Of a stretch of DNA of 49,287 bases, positions 1 through 7,674 are shown one piece after another; position 1 is the first letter of the stretch; each line of letters starts with the position of its first letter. A model generated the notes under the pieces. The model ran no database searches and was not told the origin of the DNA. It saw only the letters and a program-made list of their open reading frames with translations. The translations under genes were made by a program, and so were the position numbers. The DNA is from Syntrophomonas sp. (lineage in GTDB: Bacteria; Bacillota; Syntrophomonadia; Syntrophomonadales; Syntrophomonadaceae), in NCBI GenBank assembly GCA_028709585.1, contig JAQVWS010000001.1:8791-58077 (forward strand). Reading direction: 5' to 3'.

Positions 1-3
1 TAT

Positions 4-50
4 ATATGTTACATATTATATATAACATAATAATATTAATATGTATACAT
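4..50. promoter_or_regulatory. AT-rich leader with two ATGT/ACAT palindromes
   Basis: The leader of the first gene holds ATATGTTACATAT (4-16, a perfect 13-mer palindrome around a central T) and ATGTATACAT (41-50, a perfect 10-mer). Both share ATGT and ACAT half-sites. The gene that follows ends in a ribbon-helix-helix-like tail, a fold that binds short palindromes, so an autoregulatory operator is possible. AT-rich DNA makes chance palindromes common, so this is only a candidate. Confidence 0.3.
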
Positions 51-84
51 TTTTCATAGTTTTTAATTGAAGGGGGTTATTCTG

Positions 85-705
85 ATGTACGATGGGTTGG
101 TAAGCAGGAAAGAACTAATTGATACCGTTAACCTGCTGATTTCTAAGGGGGATGGGCCATTTAGTGTTGCCGAACTTGATTTGGATAACTTTGGATTTAT
201 CAATAATGTCCATGGAAAGGAACTGGGCGATGATATAATTAAGAAGTTAACTTCTATATTAAAAATGAATACTGCCGACAATGACCTTATTTGCAGGCAA
301 GGGGACCAGTTCACGATTTTATTGATTAGTAAGAGTGCCGAAAGAGGCTTTATGGATATGGAGGAGATTCGAAGATACCTTTCTGATAATACCTTTTCCT
401 TCCAAGGTAAAGATAAAACTGAAGATGTTTATATAACATTTAGCTGCGGCATTGCCAGTTATCCGCGCGATGCCAAGAACTCGGTTGAACTTTTAAGAAT
501 AGCAGACAGTGCCATGTTTAGAGGTAAAAAACTGGGCAAGAATAAAGTATGTTTATCGGAAGCTGAAAGTATGGCCCTAAAATCCAGCTATTTTACAAAG
601 ACTCAACTCGATAGGTTAGCTGCATTATCCAAAACCAATGAAAAAACAGAGGCTTTTCTCTTAAGAGAGGCTCTGGATGATTTATTTAAAAAATACTCAC
701 AGTAA
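85..705 (+). CDS. Degenerate GGDEF domain protein with RHH-like C-terminus
   Basis: The track ORF begins at a TTG (67), but the ATG at 85 lies about 8 bases after AAGGGGG and is the better start (206 aa). Residues 1-155 have the GGDEF-domain layout: LDLDNFGFIN, ELGDD, the active-site position QGDQF (72-76) instead of GGDEF, then FSCGIASYP and the DSAMFRGKKLGKNKV end. The substitutions make diguanylate cyclase activity doubtful; a nucleotide-binding or purely regulatory role is likelier. Residues 166-204 (KSSYFTKTQLDRLAALSK...LLREALDDLFKKY) look like a CopG/ribbon-helix-helix DNA-binding unit, closely similar in style to the small RHH protein at 43694-43852. No sensor domain or membrane segment is visible. 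The gene stands alone and converges on gltX. Confidence 0.7.
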   Translation: MYDGLVSRKELIDTVNLLISKGDGPFSVAELDLDNFGFINNVHGKELGDDIIKKLTSILKMNTADNDLICRQGDQFTILLISKSAERGFMDMEEIRRYLSDNTFSFQGKDKTEDVYITFSCGIASYPRDAKNSVELLRIADSAMFRGKKLGKNKVCLSEAESMALKSSYFTKTQLDRLAALSKTNEKTEAFLLREALDDLFKKYSQ

Positions 706-751
706 CCCCCTGCTTACTTTTTTAATCCTTTTCAAATAAATAACCACAAAT

Positions 752-810
752 GGGGTATGTATCTGAATCAGCTGTTACAACTGGTTCAGATACATACCCC
801 ATCGTTTTTA
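752..810. terminator. Long bidirectional terminator hairpin
   Basis: A 20-bp stem (752-771 with 781-800, one G-U pair) starting GGGGTATGTATCTGAA is followed by a short T-rich tract. It lies between the convergent GGDEF and gltX genes and can serve both. Confidence 0.7.
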
Positions 811-872
811 CGATACGTACTATAAAAAATACACTGCATTAAATATGGACTGCGGCGGTAATTATTACCCTG

Positions 873-2318
873 TTATCTAATTGCAGCAATGGCCTTGTCA
901 ATGCGCCGCAAACATTCTTCCCGACCCCATATCAGTATTAGAAAAGGGAGTTCCGGTCCATGAGTTTGCCCACTTAAGGCGCTGCGCAGAGGCATATAGA
1001 CATTTTTCGCCTTCAGTCCAAGCTTCTTAACAAGAGCTTTGATAAATTCTTTGGCTTCAGCAAACTCAGATAATTGGGGCAGCTCCTCCTTGAAATATTC
1101 CAGGACAGTTATAGCTGTCTCTTCTTTCAATATCTGCAGAGCCTCTTCCTCAAATACTGCTTCCCGGAAAAAGACATCCATAAATTTGGTTATATCAGAA
1201 AGACATACCAGGTGATCCCGAACTGCTTCCACCAGTAGCATATAACTGAATTCATCCAGTTTTTCAATATCAGCGGCATACTCCGATGCCGCAAGGTAAG
1301 GCTTTAACATCTCGGCCAGTTCTTCAACTGACTTTTTTTTCAGGTACTGCTGGTTAACCCAGTTTAACTTATCTAAATCAAACACCGCCGGACTCTTGGC
1401 TACCCTATCCAAGGTAAAATGCTTGATGATCTCCTGGGCACTAAGAATCTCTTCTTCTCCTGACGGTGACCAACCTAGCAGAGCCAAAAAATTAAACATA
1501 GCTTCGGGCAGGTAGCCCAGTTCCCTATATTGTTTTAGAGAAGTAGCCCCATGACGCTTGCTCATCTTCTGACGGTCACTGCCCAGTATTAATGAGATAT
1601 GGGCAAACTCCGGGCGCGGAGAATTTAAGGCTTCGTAAAGCATTATTTGCCGGGGAGTATTGGATAAATGCTCTTCTGCTCGAATTACATGGGTTATTCC
1701 CATTAATATATCGTCTATCACCACTCCAAAGTTATAAACGGGTATACCATCCGATTTAACAATAATAAAATCGCCGCTATTATCACTTTCGAAACTTACC
1801 CTACCGCGAACCAGGTCATCAATCACATAAATTCTATGCTGGGGAACCCTAAAGCGAATGCTGGGCTTTATCCCTGCCTGAATTCGCTCTTCAACCTCCT
1901 GGTTGCTCAATTCACTGCATTTGCCAGAATAACGCTGCATCTTTCCACTGGCAATTTGTTCTTGCCGCTCCTTTTCCAGTTCTTCAAGAGTGCAAAAACA
2001 ATAATAAGCCATACCCTTGTCCAACAATTCTTTATAGTATTGCTGATATATATCTAAACGCTCGGTCTGCCGGTAGGGGCCGTTTTCTCCTCCCATGGCA
2101 ATTCCCTCGCTCCAATGTATTCCCAGCCATTGAAGGGATTCAATAATTTCGTCTTCATATTCACGCCGGGAGCGCTCCAGGTCAGTGTCTTCAATCCGCA
2201 TGACCATTTCTCCGCCCTGATGTTCCGCAAATAAATAGTTAAACAGAGCTGATCGGGCTCCACCTATATGCAAGGGACCTGTAGGGCTTGGCGCAAATCT
2301 GACCTTACATTTTCTCAT
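873..2318 (-). CDS. gltX: Glutamyl-tRNA synthetase
   Basis: This class I aminoacyl-tRNA synthetase attaches glutamate to tRNA. It may also charge tRNA-Gln where GatCAB is used, but that cannot be judged here. The 481-aa length is normal. The HIGH-type motif is PLHIGG (15-20) and the second signature is KMSKR (251-255), so both ATP-site motifs are intact. The insert with Cys107, Cys109 and Cys134 matches the zinc-binding knuckle found in bacterial GluRS. The ATG follows AAGGAGGGG at good distance. It is the last gene of the ctsR-to-gltX order, but here it has its own promoter and is separated from ispF by two inserted genes. Confidence 0.97.
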   Translation of the reverse strand: MRKCKVRFAPSPTGPLHIGGARSALFNYLFAEHQGGEMVMRIEDTDLERSRREYEDEIIESLQWLGIHWSEGIAMGGENGPYRQTERLDIYQQYYKELLDKGMAYYCFCTLEELEKERQEQIASGKMQRYSGKCSELSNQEVEERIQAGIKPSIRFRVPQHRIYVIDDLVRGRVSFESDNSGDFIIVKSDGIPVYNFGVVIDDILMGITHVIRAEEHLSNTPRQIMLYEALNSPRPEFAHISLILGSDRQKMSKRHGATSLKQYRELGYLPEAMFNFLALLGWSPSGEEEILSAQEIIKHFTLDRVAKSPAVFDLDKLNWVNQQYLKKKSVEELAEMLKPYLAASEYAADIEKLDEFSYMLLVEAVRDHLVCLSDITKFMDVFFREAVFEEEALQILKEETAITVLEYFKEELPQLSEFAEAKEFIKALVKKLGLKAKNVYMPLRSALSGQTHGPELPFLILIWGREECLRRIDKAIAAIR

Positions 2319-2344
2319 TATATCCCCTCCTTGTATAATGGCTA

Positions 2345-2374
2345 ATTATAACACCTCTGCTTGTAACGTAGCAA
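2345..2374 (-). promoter_or_regulatory. Sigma-A promoter of gltX
   Basis: On the minus strand TTGCTA (2369-2374) and TATAAT (2345-2350) are 18 bases apart, about 30 bases upstream of the gltX start codon. Confidence 0.6.
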
Positions 2375-2409
2375 GTAATCTACTTTTGAAGCAGGCGCTA
2401 TGTTGTACT

Positions 2410-3417
2410 TCACTGTACTATTTCATTGTATGTGTTTATATAGTCGGCCACCATCCGTTCCTTGCTAAAACGCTCCTCCACCCAGCGCCGACATTCACCG
2501 CGATCCAAATGGGGTATTATTTTCAGCTTATCCAGCGCTTCTTCAATATTATGGACCAGAAATCCAGACTGTCCTTCGTTAATAACTTCCGCCATGGAGC
2601 CGCGGTTATAAGCAATTACTGGCGTACCGCAGGCCATAGACTCAACAACGCTAAGTCCAAAAGGCTCATTGAAGTAAATCGGATGCAGTAAGGCATAAGC
2701 CCCGCGCAAGAGTTCATTTCTACCATCAGACCCGACAGAGCCTGCATATATAATATTAGAACCATCAATAAAAGGAGCAACCTGGGCCTTAAAATAATCT
2801 TCATCTTGAATGATGCCGGCCATGAGCAGCTTCATTCCAAAGCGCCGGGCAATTTGTATGGCATCATAGGTTCCCTTGTCAGGGTGTATCCTTCCAAAAT
2901 AAAGCAGGTATTCACCAGCTTGTTCGCTAAGGCTAAATAAATCCAGATCTATGCCATGGTATATAGTGCTTATATATTGCAGGTGCGGGCTTCGATCGGA
3001 ATTACTGATAGAAACATAATAATTATCACGGTTATAGGCCTGATAGACAGGCATTATCCTGGAATTAGAAAAACCATGTATAGTGGTTACTACCGGAGTT
3101 TTTACCAGACGGCTATACGACAGCGGCAGAAAATCATAGTTGTTATGAATTATGTCAAATTTACCGGCCTGCTCAAATAAATGTGCTATATGCAAACACT
3201 CCCACACCTTAGCATCCATTTCCTTGTTTTCCTCATAGGGCTCGGGACAAACATAGTCCAACCGTGCGCTGGTCTGGGAATCACCAGTAGCAAACAGGGT
3301 AACCTCCATACCTTGTTTTACTAATCCCTCCGCCAATAAAGACACAATGGTCTCCCAGGGACCATAATGCCGCGGAGGAGTCCGCCAGGCAATCGGAGAT
3401 AAAAGAGCAATTTTCAA
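2410..3417 (-). CDS. Glycosyltransferase family 4 (GT-B fold)
   Basis: This is a retaining, probably nucleotide-sugar-dependent glycosyltransferase of the GT4 type. The N-terminus (MKIALLSPIAWRTPP) and the early glycine of RHYGPWE are typical. The C-terminal half has YFGRIHPDKG, then EPFGLSVVESMACGTPVIAYNRGSM, the E-x7-E donor-sugar signature, ending GFLVHN. I choose the TTG at 3417 because AAAGGAGGG lies 9 bases before it; the ATG at 3426 abuts the ribosome binding site (about 335 aa). The acceptor is unknown; candidates are a wall polymer, a lipid or a compatible solute. It lies between ispF/DUF1002 and gltX, where B. subtilis has nothing comparable. Repeat element A sits directly upstream. 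Confidence 0.85.
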   Translation of the reverse strand: MKIALLSPIAWRTPPRHYGPWETIVSLLAEGLVKQGMEVTLFATGDSQTSARLDYVCPEPYEENKEMDAKVWECLHIAHLFEQAGKFDIIHNNYDFLPLSYSRLVKTPVVTTIHGFSNSRIMPVYQAYNRDNYYVSISNSDRSPHLQYISTIYHGIDLDLFSLSEQAGEYLLYFGRIHPDKGTYDAIQIARRFGMKLLMAGIIQDEDYFKAQVAPFIDGSNIIYAGSVGSDGRNELLRGAYALLHPIYFNEPFGLSVVESMACGTPVIAYNRGSMAEVINEGQSGFLVHNIEEALDKLKIIPHLDRGECRRWVEERFSKERMVADYINTYNEIVQ

Positions 3418-3442
3418 AAACGCCATCCCTCCTTTAGGCAAG

Positions 3443-3552
3443 TAGGCAAGGGGACGGTTCTTTTGCCTGCTTCCTCAGTCTGCCGTCCCCTTGCTTGTCC
3501 CGAACTTTTCGTAAACACCGAAACAAATGCAGGCAAAAGAACCGTCCCCATA
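3443..3552 (-). repeat. Palindromic repeat element, copy A
   Basis: The copy has 21-bp inverted ends beginning GGGGACGGTTCTTTTGCC (3450-3470 and 3529-3549). An internal CCGTCCCCTTGC can pair instead with the left-flank GCAAGGGGACGG. It is almost identical to copy B and very close to copy C. The ribosome binding site of the glycosyltransferase starts about 10 bases beyond the element, so the element forms its leader. Confidence 0.9.
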
Positions 3553-3637
3553 CATACATAAATATTCTTGGTAAAGACTGGACTTTTTATACTTGGGATA
3601 CTAATAAAATGTGCGGTGATCTTTATAATAAACCAGG

Positions 3638-4534
3638 TTAAGCTGTCATGCCGGTTATACCTTGCAGGAGGTTCCTTATTAACCTGGCCAGCCTTTGGAA
3701 AAAATTCTGAGCCTGATCGGTCTGAGTGCGGACATTGTCCAGCCCTTTTTGCAGCTTATCAAGCTGTTGGTTCAGCTGGGATATGTTGATATTCACCTGG
3801 TTGATCTTTTGCATCAGGGCTACAATGCGATTTATATCGTCTTCTGACAGGGTAATATTTAAATCTGTGCTGATCTGAATTACTATTTTCCTGATCTCAT
3901 CTGGATCAGCAACCTTCTTTTCTACTACTTGTTTCTTAACTTCATAAATAATTCTGCCGGCTTTATCCTGTCCAATCTTATCTCCTAGTTTGGAAGACTC
4001 GGCTATTTCATCGTTGGCAGCCTCCTTGGCAGTTTCATTCAAACTGTTCCCGCTGGCTGCCTCAAAGGCCTTGATAATACCGGTCAAAGCAGCTGTGCCG
4101 GAAACCTCAAATGGCGCCTCCACAAGAATCTGTACATCCTGTATACCTGCTGTATTGGCAGCGTTGGCATACATAAAGGGTGACACCCCGTTGATATTGT
4201 GGGTGTGAACCTCAATACCTTGGCCTTTGGATAATCCCATAACTAATGCACAGGAAATAGCCCGGCTCCCTATAATTTTTTCATCAATTTTGCCCTGCAG
4301 GTACTTTCTCTCTTCCTTGTTGCTGACACTCACATATTGAACCTGATCCAGATTAACCTTGGTCTTAAAATTTCTTATTACCTGATTTTTTTGCTCCTCG
4401 GTCAAATCCTGACCTAAGCTAATTACTGTAGCACCATCTTTTAATAAAGAATTAGTGCTGGCAACCTGTTCCTGGTATACCCATACAGTAGTTATAATCG
4501 CCAAAACTAAAAAGATTATTGAAATTCTGCGCAT
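3638..4534 (-). CDS. DUF1002 family exported protein (YpuA-like)
   Basis: The 298-aa protein starts with an uncleaved or cleaved export signal (MRRISIIFLVLAIITTVWVY). The DUF1002 core follows: ATVISLGQDLTEEQKNQV near the start, the SRAISCALV segment, GISPFMYANA-like sequence (GVSPFMYANAANTAGIQD) and TAALTGIIKAFE. The C-terminal third is helical and rich in Asn and Gln (residues about 225-290), with coiled-coil character. The family is widespread in spore-forming Firmicutes (B. subtilis YpuA) and lacks a firm biochemical role; an envelope function is likely. The ATG follows AGGAGG by 10 bases. It lies just downstream of ispF and is co-directional with it. Confidence 0.85.
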   Translation of the reverse strand: MRRISIIFLVLAIITTVWVYQEQVASTNSLLKDGATVISLGQDLTEEQKNQVIRNFKTKVNLDQVQYVSVSNKEERKYLQGKIDEKIIGSRAISCALVMGLSKGQGIEVHTHNINGVSPFMYANAANTAGIQDVQILVEAPFEVSGTAALTGIIKAFEAASGNSLNETAKEAANDEIAESSKLGDKIGQDKAGRIIYEVKKQVVEKKVADPDEIRKIVIQISTDLNITLSEDDINRIVALMQKINQVNINISQLNQQLDKLQKGLDNVRTQTDQAQNFFQRLARLIRNLLQGITGMTA

Positions 4535-4598
4535 AAAAAATTTACCTCCTGACTTTCTGTTTAGTCTTCCTCTTGCAGAAGGTAAATAGTATGATTTA

Positions 4599-5069
4599 TT
4601 AATTTTCGATTAATACCACAGCCTGGGCAGAGATTCCTTCTCCTTGGCCTTCAAAACCCAGACCTTCCGTAGTGGTAGCCTTGATACTAATATTATTTAT
4701 ATCTATATCGAGAGCTTCTGCTATATTAACGGTCATAGCATATATGTAAGGAGCCAGTTTGGGTCTCTGGCAAACTATAGTGCTGTCTAGGTTAGCAATA
4801 AAATAGTTTTGTTCCTGCAATAAATGTCCCACCCGACCCAACAGAATGAGACTATTAATGTCTTTATATTCATCAGCAGTATCAGGGAAGTGTTTTCCTA
4901 TATCGCCAAGGGCAGCTGCACCTAAGAGAGCATCGCAAATTGCATGTACAAGTACATCTGCATCAGAATGACCTAGAAGTCCTTTGGCGAAGGGGATTTC
5001 TACTCCCCCCAGAATCAATCTCCGGCCTTCTGCCAGACGGTGCACATCATATCCTATTCCAATTCGCAA
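4599..5069 (-). CDS. ispF: 2-C-methyl-D-erythritol 2,4-cyclodiphosphate synthase
   Basis: IspF makes the cyclic diphosphate intermediate of the MEP isoprenoid pathway. The zinc ligands are visible in GYDVHR (Asp8, His10) and in the [20 protein letters not shown] segment. The DIGKHFPDT motif and the C-terminal [15 protein letters not shown] are also family signatures. The 156-aa length is standard. The start is TTG, about 10 bases after GGAGG. It follows ispD, but repeat element B is inserted in the spacer between them, so the usual tight ispD-ispF coupling is broken. Confidence 0.97.
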   Translation of the reverse strand: MRIGIGYDVHRLAEGRRLILGGVEIPFAKGLLGHSDADVLVHAICDALLGAAALGDIGKHFPDTADEYKDINSLILLGRVGHLLQEQNYFIANLDSTIVCQRPKLAPYIYAMTVNIAEALDIDINNISIKATTTEGLGFEGQGEGISAQAVVLIEN

Positions 5070-5097
5070 TTATATTTTCCTCCAAGCATATTAATTG

Positions 5098-5207
5098 TAG
5101 GCAAGGGGACGGTTCTTTTGCCTGCTTCCTCAGTCTGCCGTCCCCTTGCTTGTCGCGAACTTTTCGTAAACACCGAAACAAATGCAGGCAAAAGAACCGT
5201 CCCCATA
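5098..5207 (-). repeat. Palindromic repeat element, copy B
   Basis: This 107-bp core differs from copy A at about one position (TTGTCGCGAAC against TTGTCCCGAAC). It occupies the gap between ispD (ends 5216) and ispF (starts 5069). Both 21-bp ends (5105-5125 and 5184-5204) are intact and the orientation relative to the transcript is the same as in copies A and C. Confidence 0.9.
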
Positions 5208-5215
5208 GAATGGAG

Positions 5216-5905
5216 TTACCCTTTTAACAGTGCTTCAGCTATCAGCATATCTTCCGGAGTAGTTATTTTGATATTATTATAATCTCCCTCCACTACTTTA
5301 ACTCGTCCAATAAAGTATTCAAATAACGATGCATCATCTGTGCCTCGGAAATTTTCTTCATATGATTGCCGATAGGCTTCCATTAGTTCCTCATACTTAA
5401 AAACCTGCGGGGTCTGAATCGCGTATACATTAGTTCTATCCAGTGTCTGGCGAACAAAATCATCCCGGTCAACTGCCTTTATGGTATCCTTGCTGGTGAT
5501 TCCTGGTACCGCCGCACCCCATTCCTGTGCTCCTTCTAATAAGCGATAGAAAACCTTAACAGACAAAAGCGGCCGAGCACCATCGTGCACAGCCACCAGA
5601 TCCGTATCGCTGCTCAATTTCTGCAAACCAGCCCAAACTGAGTCCTGTCTTTCCTTACCTCCAGGAATAACCGCAGCAACTTTTTTATATTTATAAGGTT
5701 TTACAATCTCGCTTTCACAGTAGTTGAGTTCTTGCTCGCTAGTTACAATAACTATCTCATTCACTACCTCTAACTTCTCAAAAAAGTCCAATGAATAAGT
5801 CAATACCGGTCGCGAATTCAAAAGCATATATTGTTTATTAGTAGTGCTCTTCATACGGCTTCCTTTTCCAGCCGCTGCTATAACAACCCTAAGGTTGTTA
5901 GCCAT
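5216..5905 (-). CDS. ispD: 2-C-methyl-D-erythritol 4-phosphate cytidylyltransferase
   Basis: IspD transfers CMP to methylerythritol phosphate in the MEP pathway. The nucleotide-binding loop IAAAGKGSRM (9-18) and the VAVHDGARPLL segment (about 104-114) are intact, as are TLDRTNVYAIQTPQ and the C-terminal ITTPEDMLIAEALL. The 229-aa length is typical. Its start overlaps the end of yacL by 8 bases, indicating translational coupling. Together with ispF and ispE elsewhere in the window this shows the organism uses the MEP route. Confidence 0.97.
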   Translation of the reverse strand: MANNLRVVIAAAGKGSRMKSTTNKQYMLLNSRPVLTYSLDFFEKLEVVNEIVIVTSEQELNYCESEIVKPYKYKKVAAVIPGGKERQDSVWAGLQKLSSDTDLVAVHDGARPLLSVKVFYRLLEGAQEWGAAVPGITSKDTIKAVDRDDFVRQTLDRTNVYAIQTPQVFKYEELMEAYRQSYEENFRGTDDASLFEYFIGRVKVVEGDYNNIKITTPEDMLIAEALLKG

Positions 5906-7013
5906 ACATATTCACCTCTTGTATAGGTAAACCTTTTAAGTTAGCCTTTTCCAGGCTGAGGTTAGACTCCTCCTTAAGTTTGCGGCTAAAAATCATTCTT
6001 CCGGCTGCGGTCTGGAAAACACTCGTTACTAAAACTTCGAGGCTATTACCTAATTCATCATGGGCATCCTCAACCACAACCATAGTTCCATCTTCCAGGT
6101 AGCCTACCCCTTGTCCAGGTTCTTTACCTTCTTTTAATATACTAATATACATGGTTTCACCGGGATAGACAACTACTTTTACCGCATTTGTAAGTTCATT
6201 TATGTTTAATACCTTTATACCCTGCAGTTCAGCAACCTTATTCAAATTATAATCATTGGTAATAATGCTGGCACCAATTTGTTTACACAGACGTATCAAT
6301 TTTAGATCAACTTCTTTTTCTTCCGGGATATTAACTTCAATAATATCAATTTTAATATCAAGGTTTTTTTGCATCTTCGATAACAACTCCAGGCCTCGTC
6401 TGCCTTTATTACGCCTCAAATTATCGGAGGAATCTGCAATATGCTGCAGTTCTTCAATTACAAAAACCGGCACCATAAGAATCCCTTCCAGAAAATTGCT
6501 CTGGCATACATCGTAAATACGTCCATCAATAATAGCGCTGGTATCTAAAACTTTATAACTATTAGCTAAATTTGTTTCACTTACAGCATTTTCATTTGCT
6601 TCTGAATGAAATAACCTCCATACATCGGACGCTTTGCGGCTGCCAATAATTAAGCCCAAGCAGCCACACAAAATAAAGCTCAAAATGACAAAATAGGCGC
6701 CCACCCCGCTCACCATGGACATTCGATAGCTACTCAAATAACCTACCATTACCCCAAATAACAAGCCTATGGTTCCTCCTAATAGCTTTTGAATATCCAA
6801 GTTATCCAGCCAAAGATTAAAGGCTTGTATCATTCTTAACAGCACTCGTTTCATGTAGTACGATGCGGCATAGAATAGCAGGCCAACACTCACCCCTATA
6901 GCAATTAGCCATCCATCGTTAACGTCCAGGTAGTACCTAACCGCCGCAACAGCCAATAAGCCAAACAGCAATGCCAGATATAAGATTGGTTTGAAAATTA
7001 AATTACTAAACAT
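5898..7013 (-). CDS. yacL: PIN/TRAM domain membrane protein (YacL family)
   Basis: The ATG at 7013 follows GGAGGTGA by about 10 bases; the longer track start at 7058 has no ribosome binding site. The 371-aa protein has about four transmembrane helices in residues 1-150. A PIN nuclease-like domain follows (KVLDTSAIIDGRIYDV with its acidic residues, then VFVIEELQHIAD, RRGLELL and ITNDYNLNKVAEL). The C-terminal TRAM domain (about 300-360) has GQGVGYLEDGTMVVVEDA. The acidic PIN residues appear present, so RNase activity at the membrane is plausible. The gene sits between disA and ispD as in Bacillus, except for one inserted plus-strand gene. Confidence 0.92.
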   Translation of the reverse strand: MFSNLIFKPILYLALLFGLLAVAAVRYYLDVNDGWLIAIGVSVGLLFYAASYYMKRVLLRMIQAFNLWLDNLDIQKLLGGTIGLLFGVMVGYLSSYRMSMVSGVGAYFVILSFILCGCLGLIIGSRKASDVWRLFHSEANENAVSETNLANSYKVLDTSAIIDGRIYDVCQSNFLEGILMVPVFVIEELQHIADSSDNLRRNKGRRGLELLSKMQKNLDIKIDIIEVNIPEEKEVDLKLIRLCKQIGASIITNDYNLNKVAELQGIKVLNINELTNAVKVVVYPGETMYISILKEGKEPGQGVGYLEDGTMVVVEDAHDELGNSLEVLVTSVFQTAAGRMIFSRKLKEESNLSLEKANLKGLPIQEVNMYG

Positions 7014-7070
7014 ATAATCATAATCACCTCCACTAATTATTTTTCTAGTAAAAAGCAATTATTATACAGC

Positions 7071-7098
7071 ATTATAAAAATTTTAGTAATTATGGCAA
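7071..7098 (-). promoter_or_regulatory. Sigma-A promoter of yacL-ispD-ispF
   Basis: On the minus strand TTGCCA (7093-7098) and TATAAT (7071-7076) have a 16-base spacer, about 60 bases upstream of the yacL start. Confidence 0.55.
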
Positions 7099-7146
7099 AT
7101 ATTTTAATAAACTTTGATTATAGGAGTTAATATTTTACAACTCGAA

Positions 7147-7176
7147 TTGACAACCTAACTTGAGCAGGACTATAAT
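7147..7176 (+). promoter_or_regulatory. Consensus sigma-A promoter
   Basis: TTGACA (7147-7152) and TATAAT (7171-7176) are both perfect consensus hexamers, 18 bases apart. They rule out the track start at 7160 for the gene downstream. Confidence 0.85.
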
Positions 7177-7210
7177 TAAGGAAAGTTGGGCGAGAGGAGT
7201 TTACCTCTAT

Positions 7211-7609
7211 ATGAAAGATTTAATTTGCGATGAGTTTCAAAATACGGTAGGCGACCTCTTAATACGGCATCACAGTATAGTAGATGTCTTGAGCAAACTA
7301 TCAGAATCTGCGTGTCGCGTAAACCGGGCTGTAATAAAATCTGTAACCGATTGTGGCTGTGTTTCCATTCAAGCAGAAAAAACTGAAATACCTGATCATT
7401 TGGAATCAGTAGCCGAATTAAAAGCCTGCCTCGACAGCCACCTGCGCGGTGAGCTATGTTCACAATGTGATGAGGTGGTCATAAACGAAATAGGTAAATT
7501 GCTCTTTTACTCAGCTGCTTTGTGTAATATGCTGGATATTAGTCTCTATGATGTTTTTATTAAAGAACATAAGAAATCTCAGGCCTTAGGCTATTTCAAT
7601 ATGACTTAA
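7211..7609 (+). CDS. Hypothetical protein, possibly MazG-like helical fold
   Basis: I do not recognise a named family. The start is the ATG at 7211 after AGAGGAGT, because the promoter and its initiation point lie beyond the earlier TTG; this gives 132 aa. The protein is mostly helical and soluble. The C-terminal segment VVINEIGKLLFYSAALCNMLDISLYDVF resembles the ELGD-LLFYLAALA-LGIxLEDV end of MazG-type pyrophosphohydrolases, but the usual metal-binding Asp is Lys here. A CxxC pair (GELCSQC) and CGC add up to several cysteines. It has its own consensus promoter and strong terminator, and lies head-to-head with yacL and tail-to-tail with disA. The link to MazG is pattern-based inference. Confidence 0.65.
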   Translation: MKDLICDEFQNTVGDLLIRHHSIVDVLSKLSESACRVNRAVIKSVTDCGCVSIQAEKTEIPDHLESVAELKACLDSHLRGELCSQCDEVVINEIGKLLFYSAALCNMLDISLYDVFIKEHKKSQALGYFNMT

Positions 7610-7621
7610 CTGCCAATCAAC

Positions 7622-7653
7622 AAAAACCGCTTAAAAGCGGTTTTTGTTTTTTC
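7622..7653. terminator. Rho-independent terminator
   Basis: AAAAACCGC, loop TTAAAA, GCGGTTTTTGTTTTTT gives a GC-rich stem with U tracts usable from both sides. It lies between the convergent 7211 gene and disA. Confidence 0.9.
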
Positions 7654-7674
7654 CCCAACTATAAAAAGTAAAAG

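Noticed and set aside
63-314. Minus-strand ORF opposite the GGDEF gene
   Set aside because: It is a frame shadow with no ribosome binding site and no recognisable domain.
4940-5282. Plus-strand ORFs running through ispF and repeat copy B
   Set aside because: They are antisense frames extended by the repeat; shared CRQKNRP endings come from the repeat, not from a protein family kept as such.
7160-7210. N-terminal extension of the 7211 gene in the ORF track
   Set aside because: The extension starts between the -35 and -10 boxes of a consensus promoter, so it cannot be translated from that transcript.
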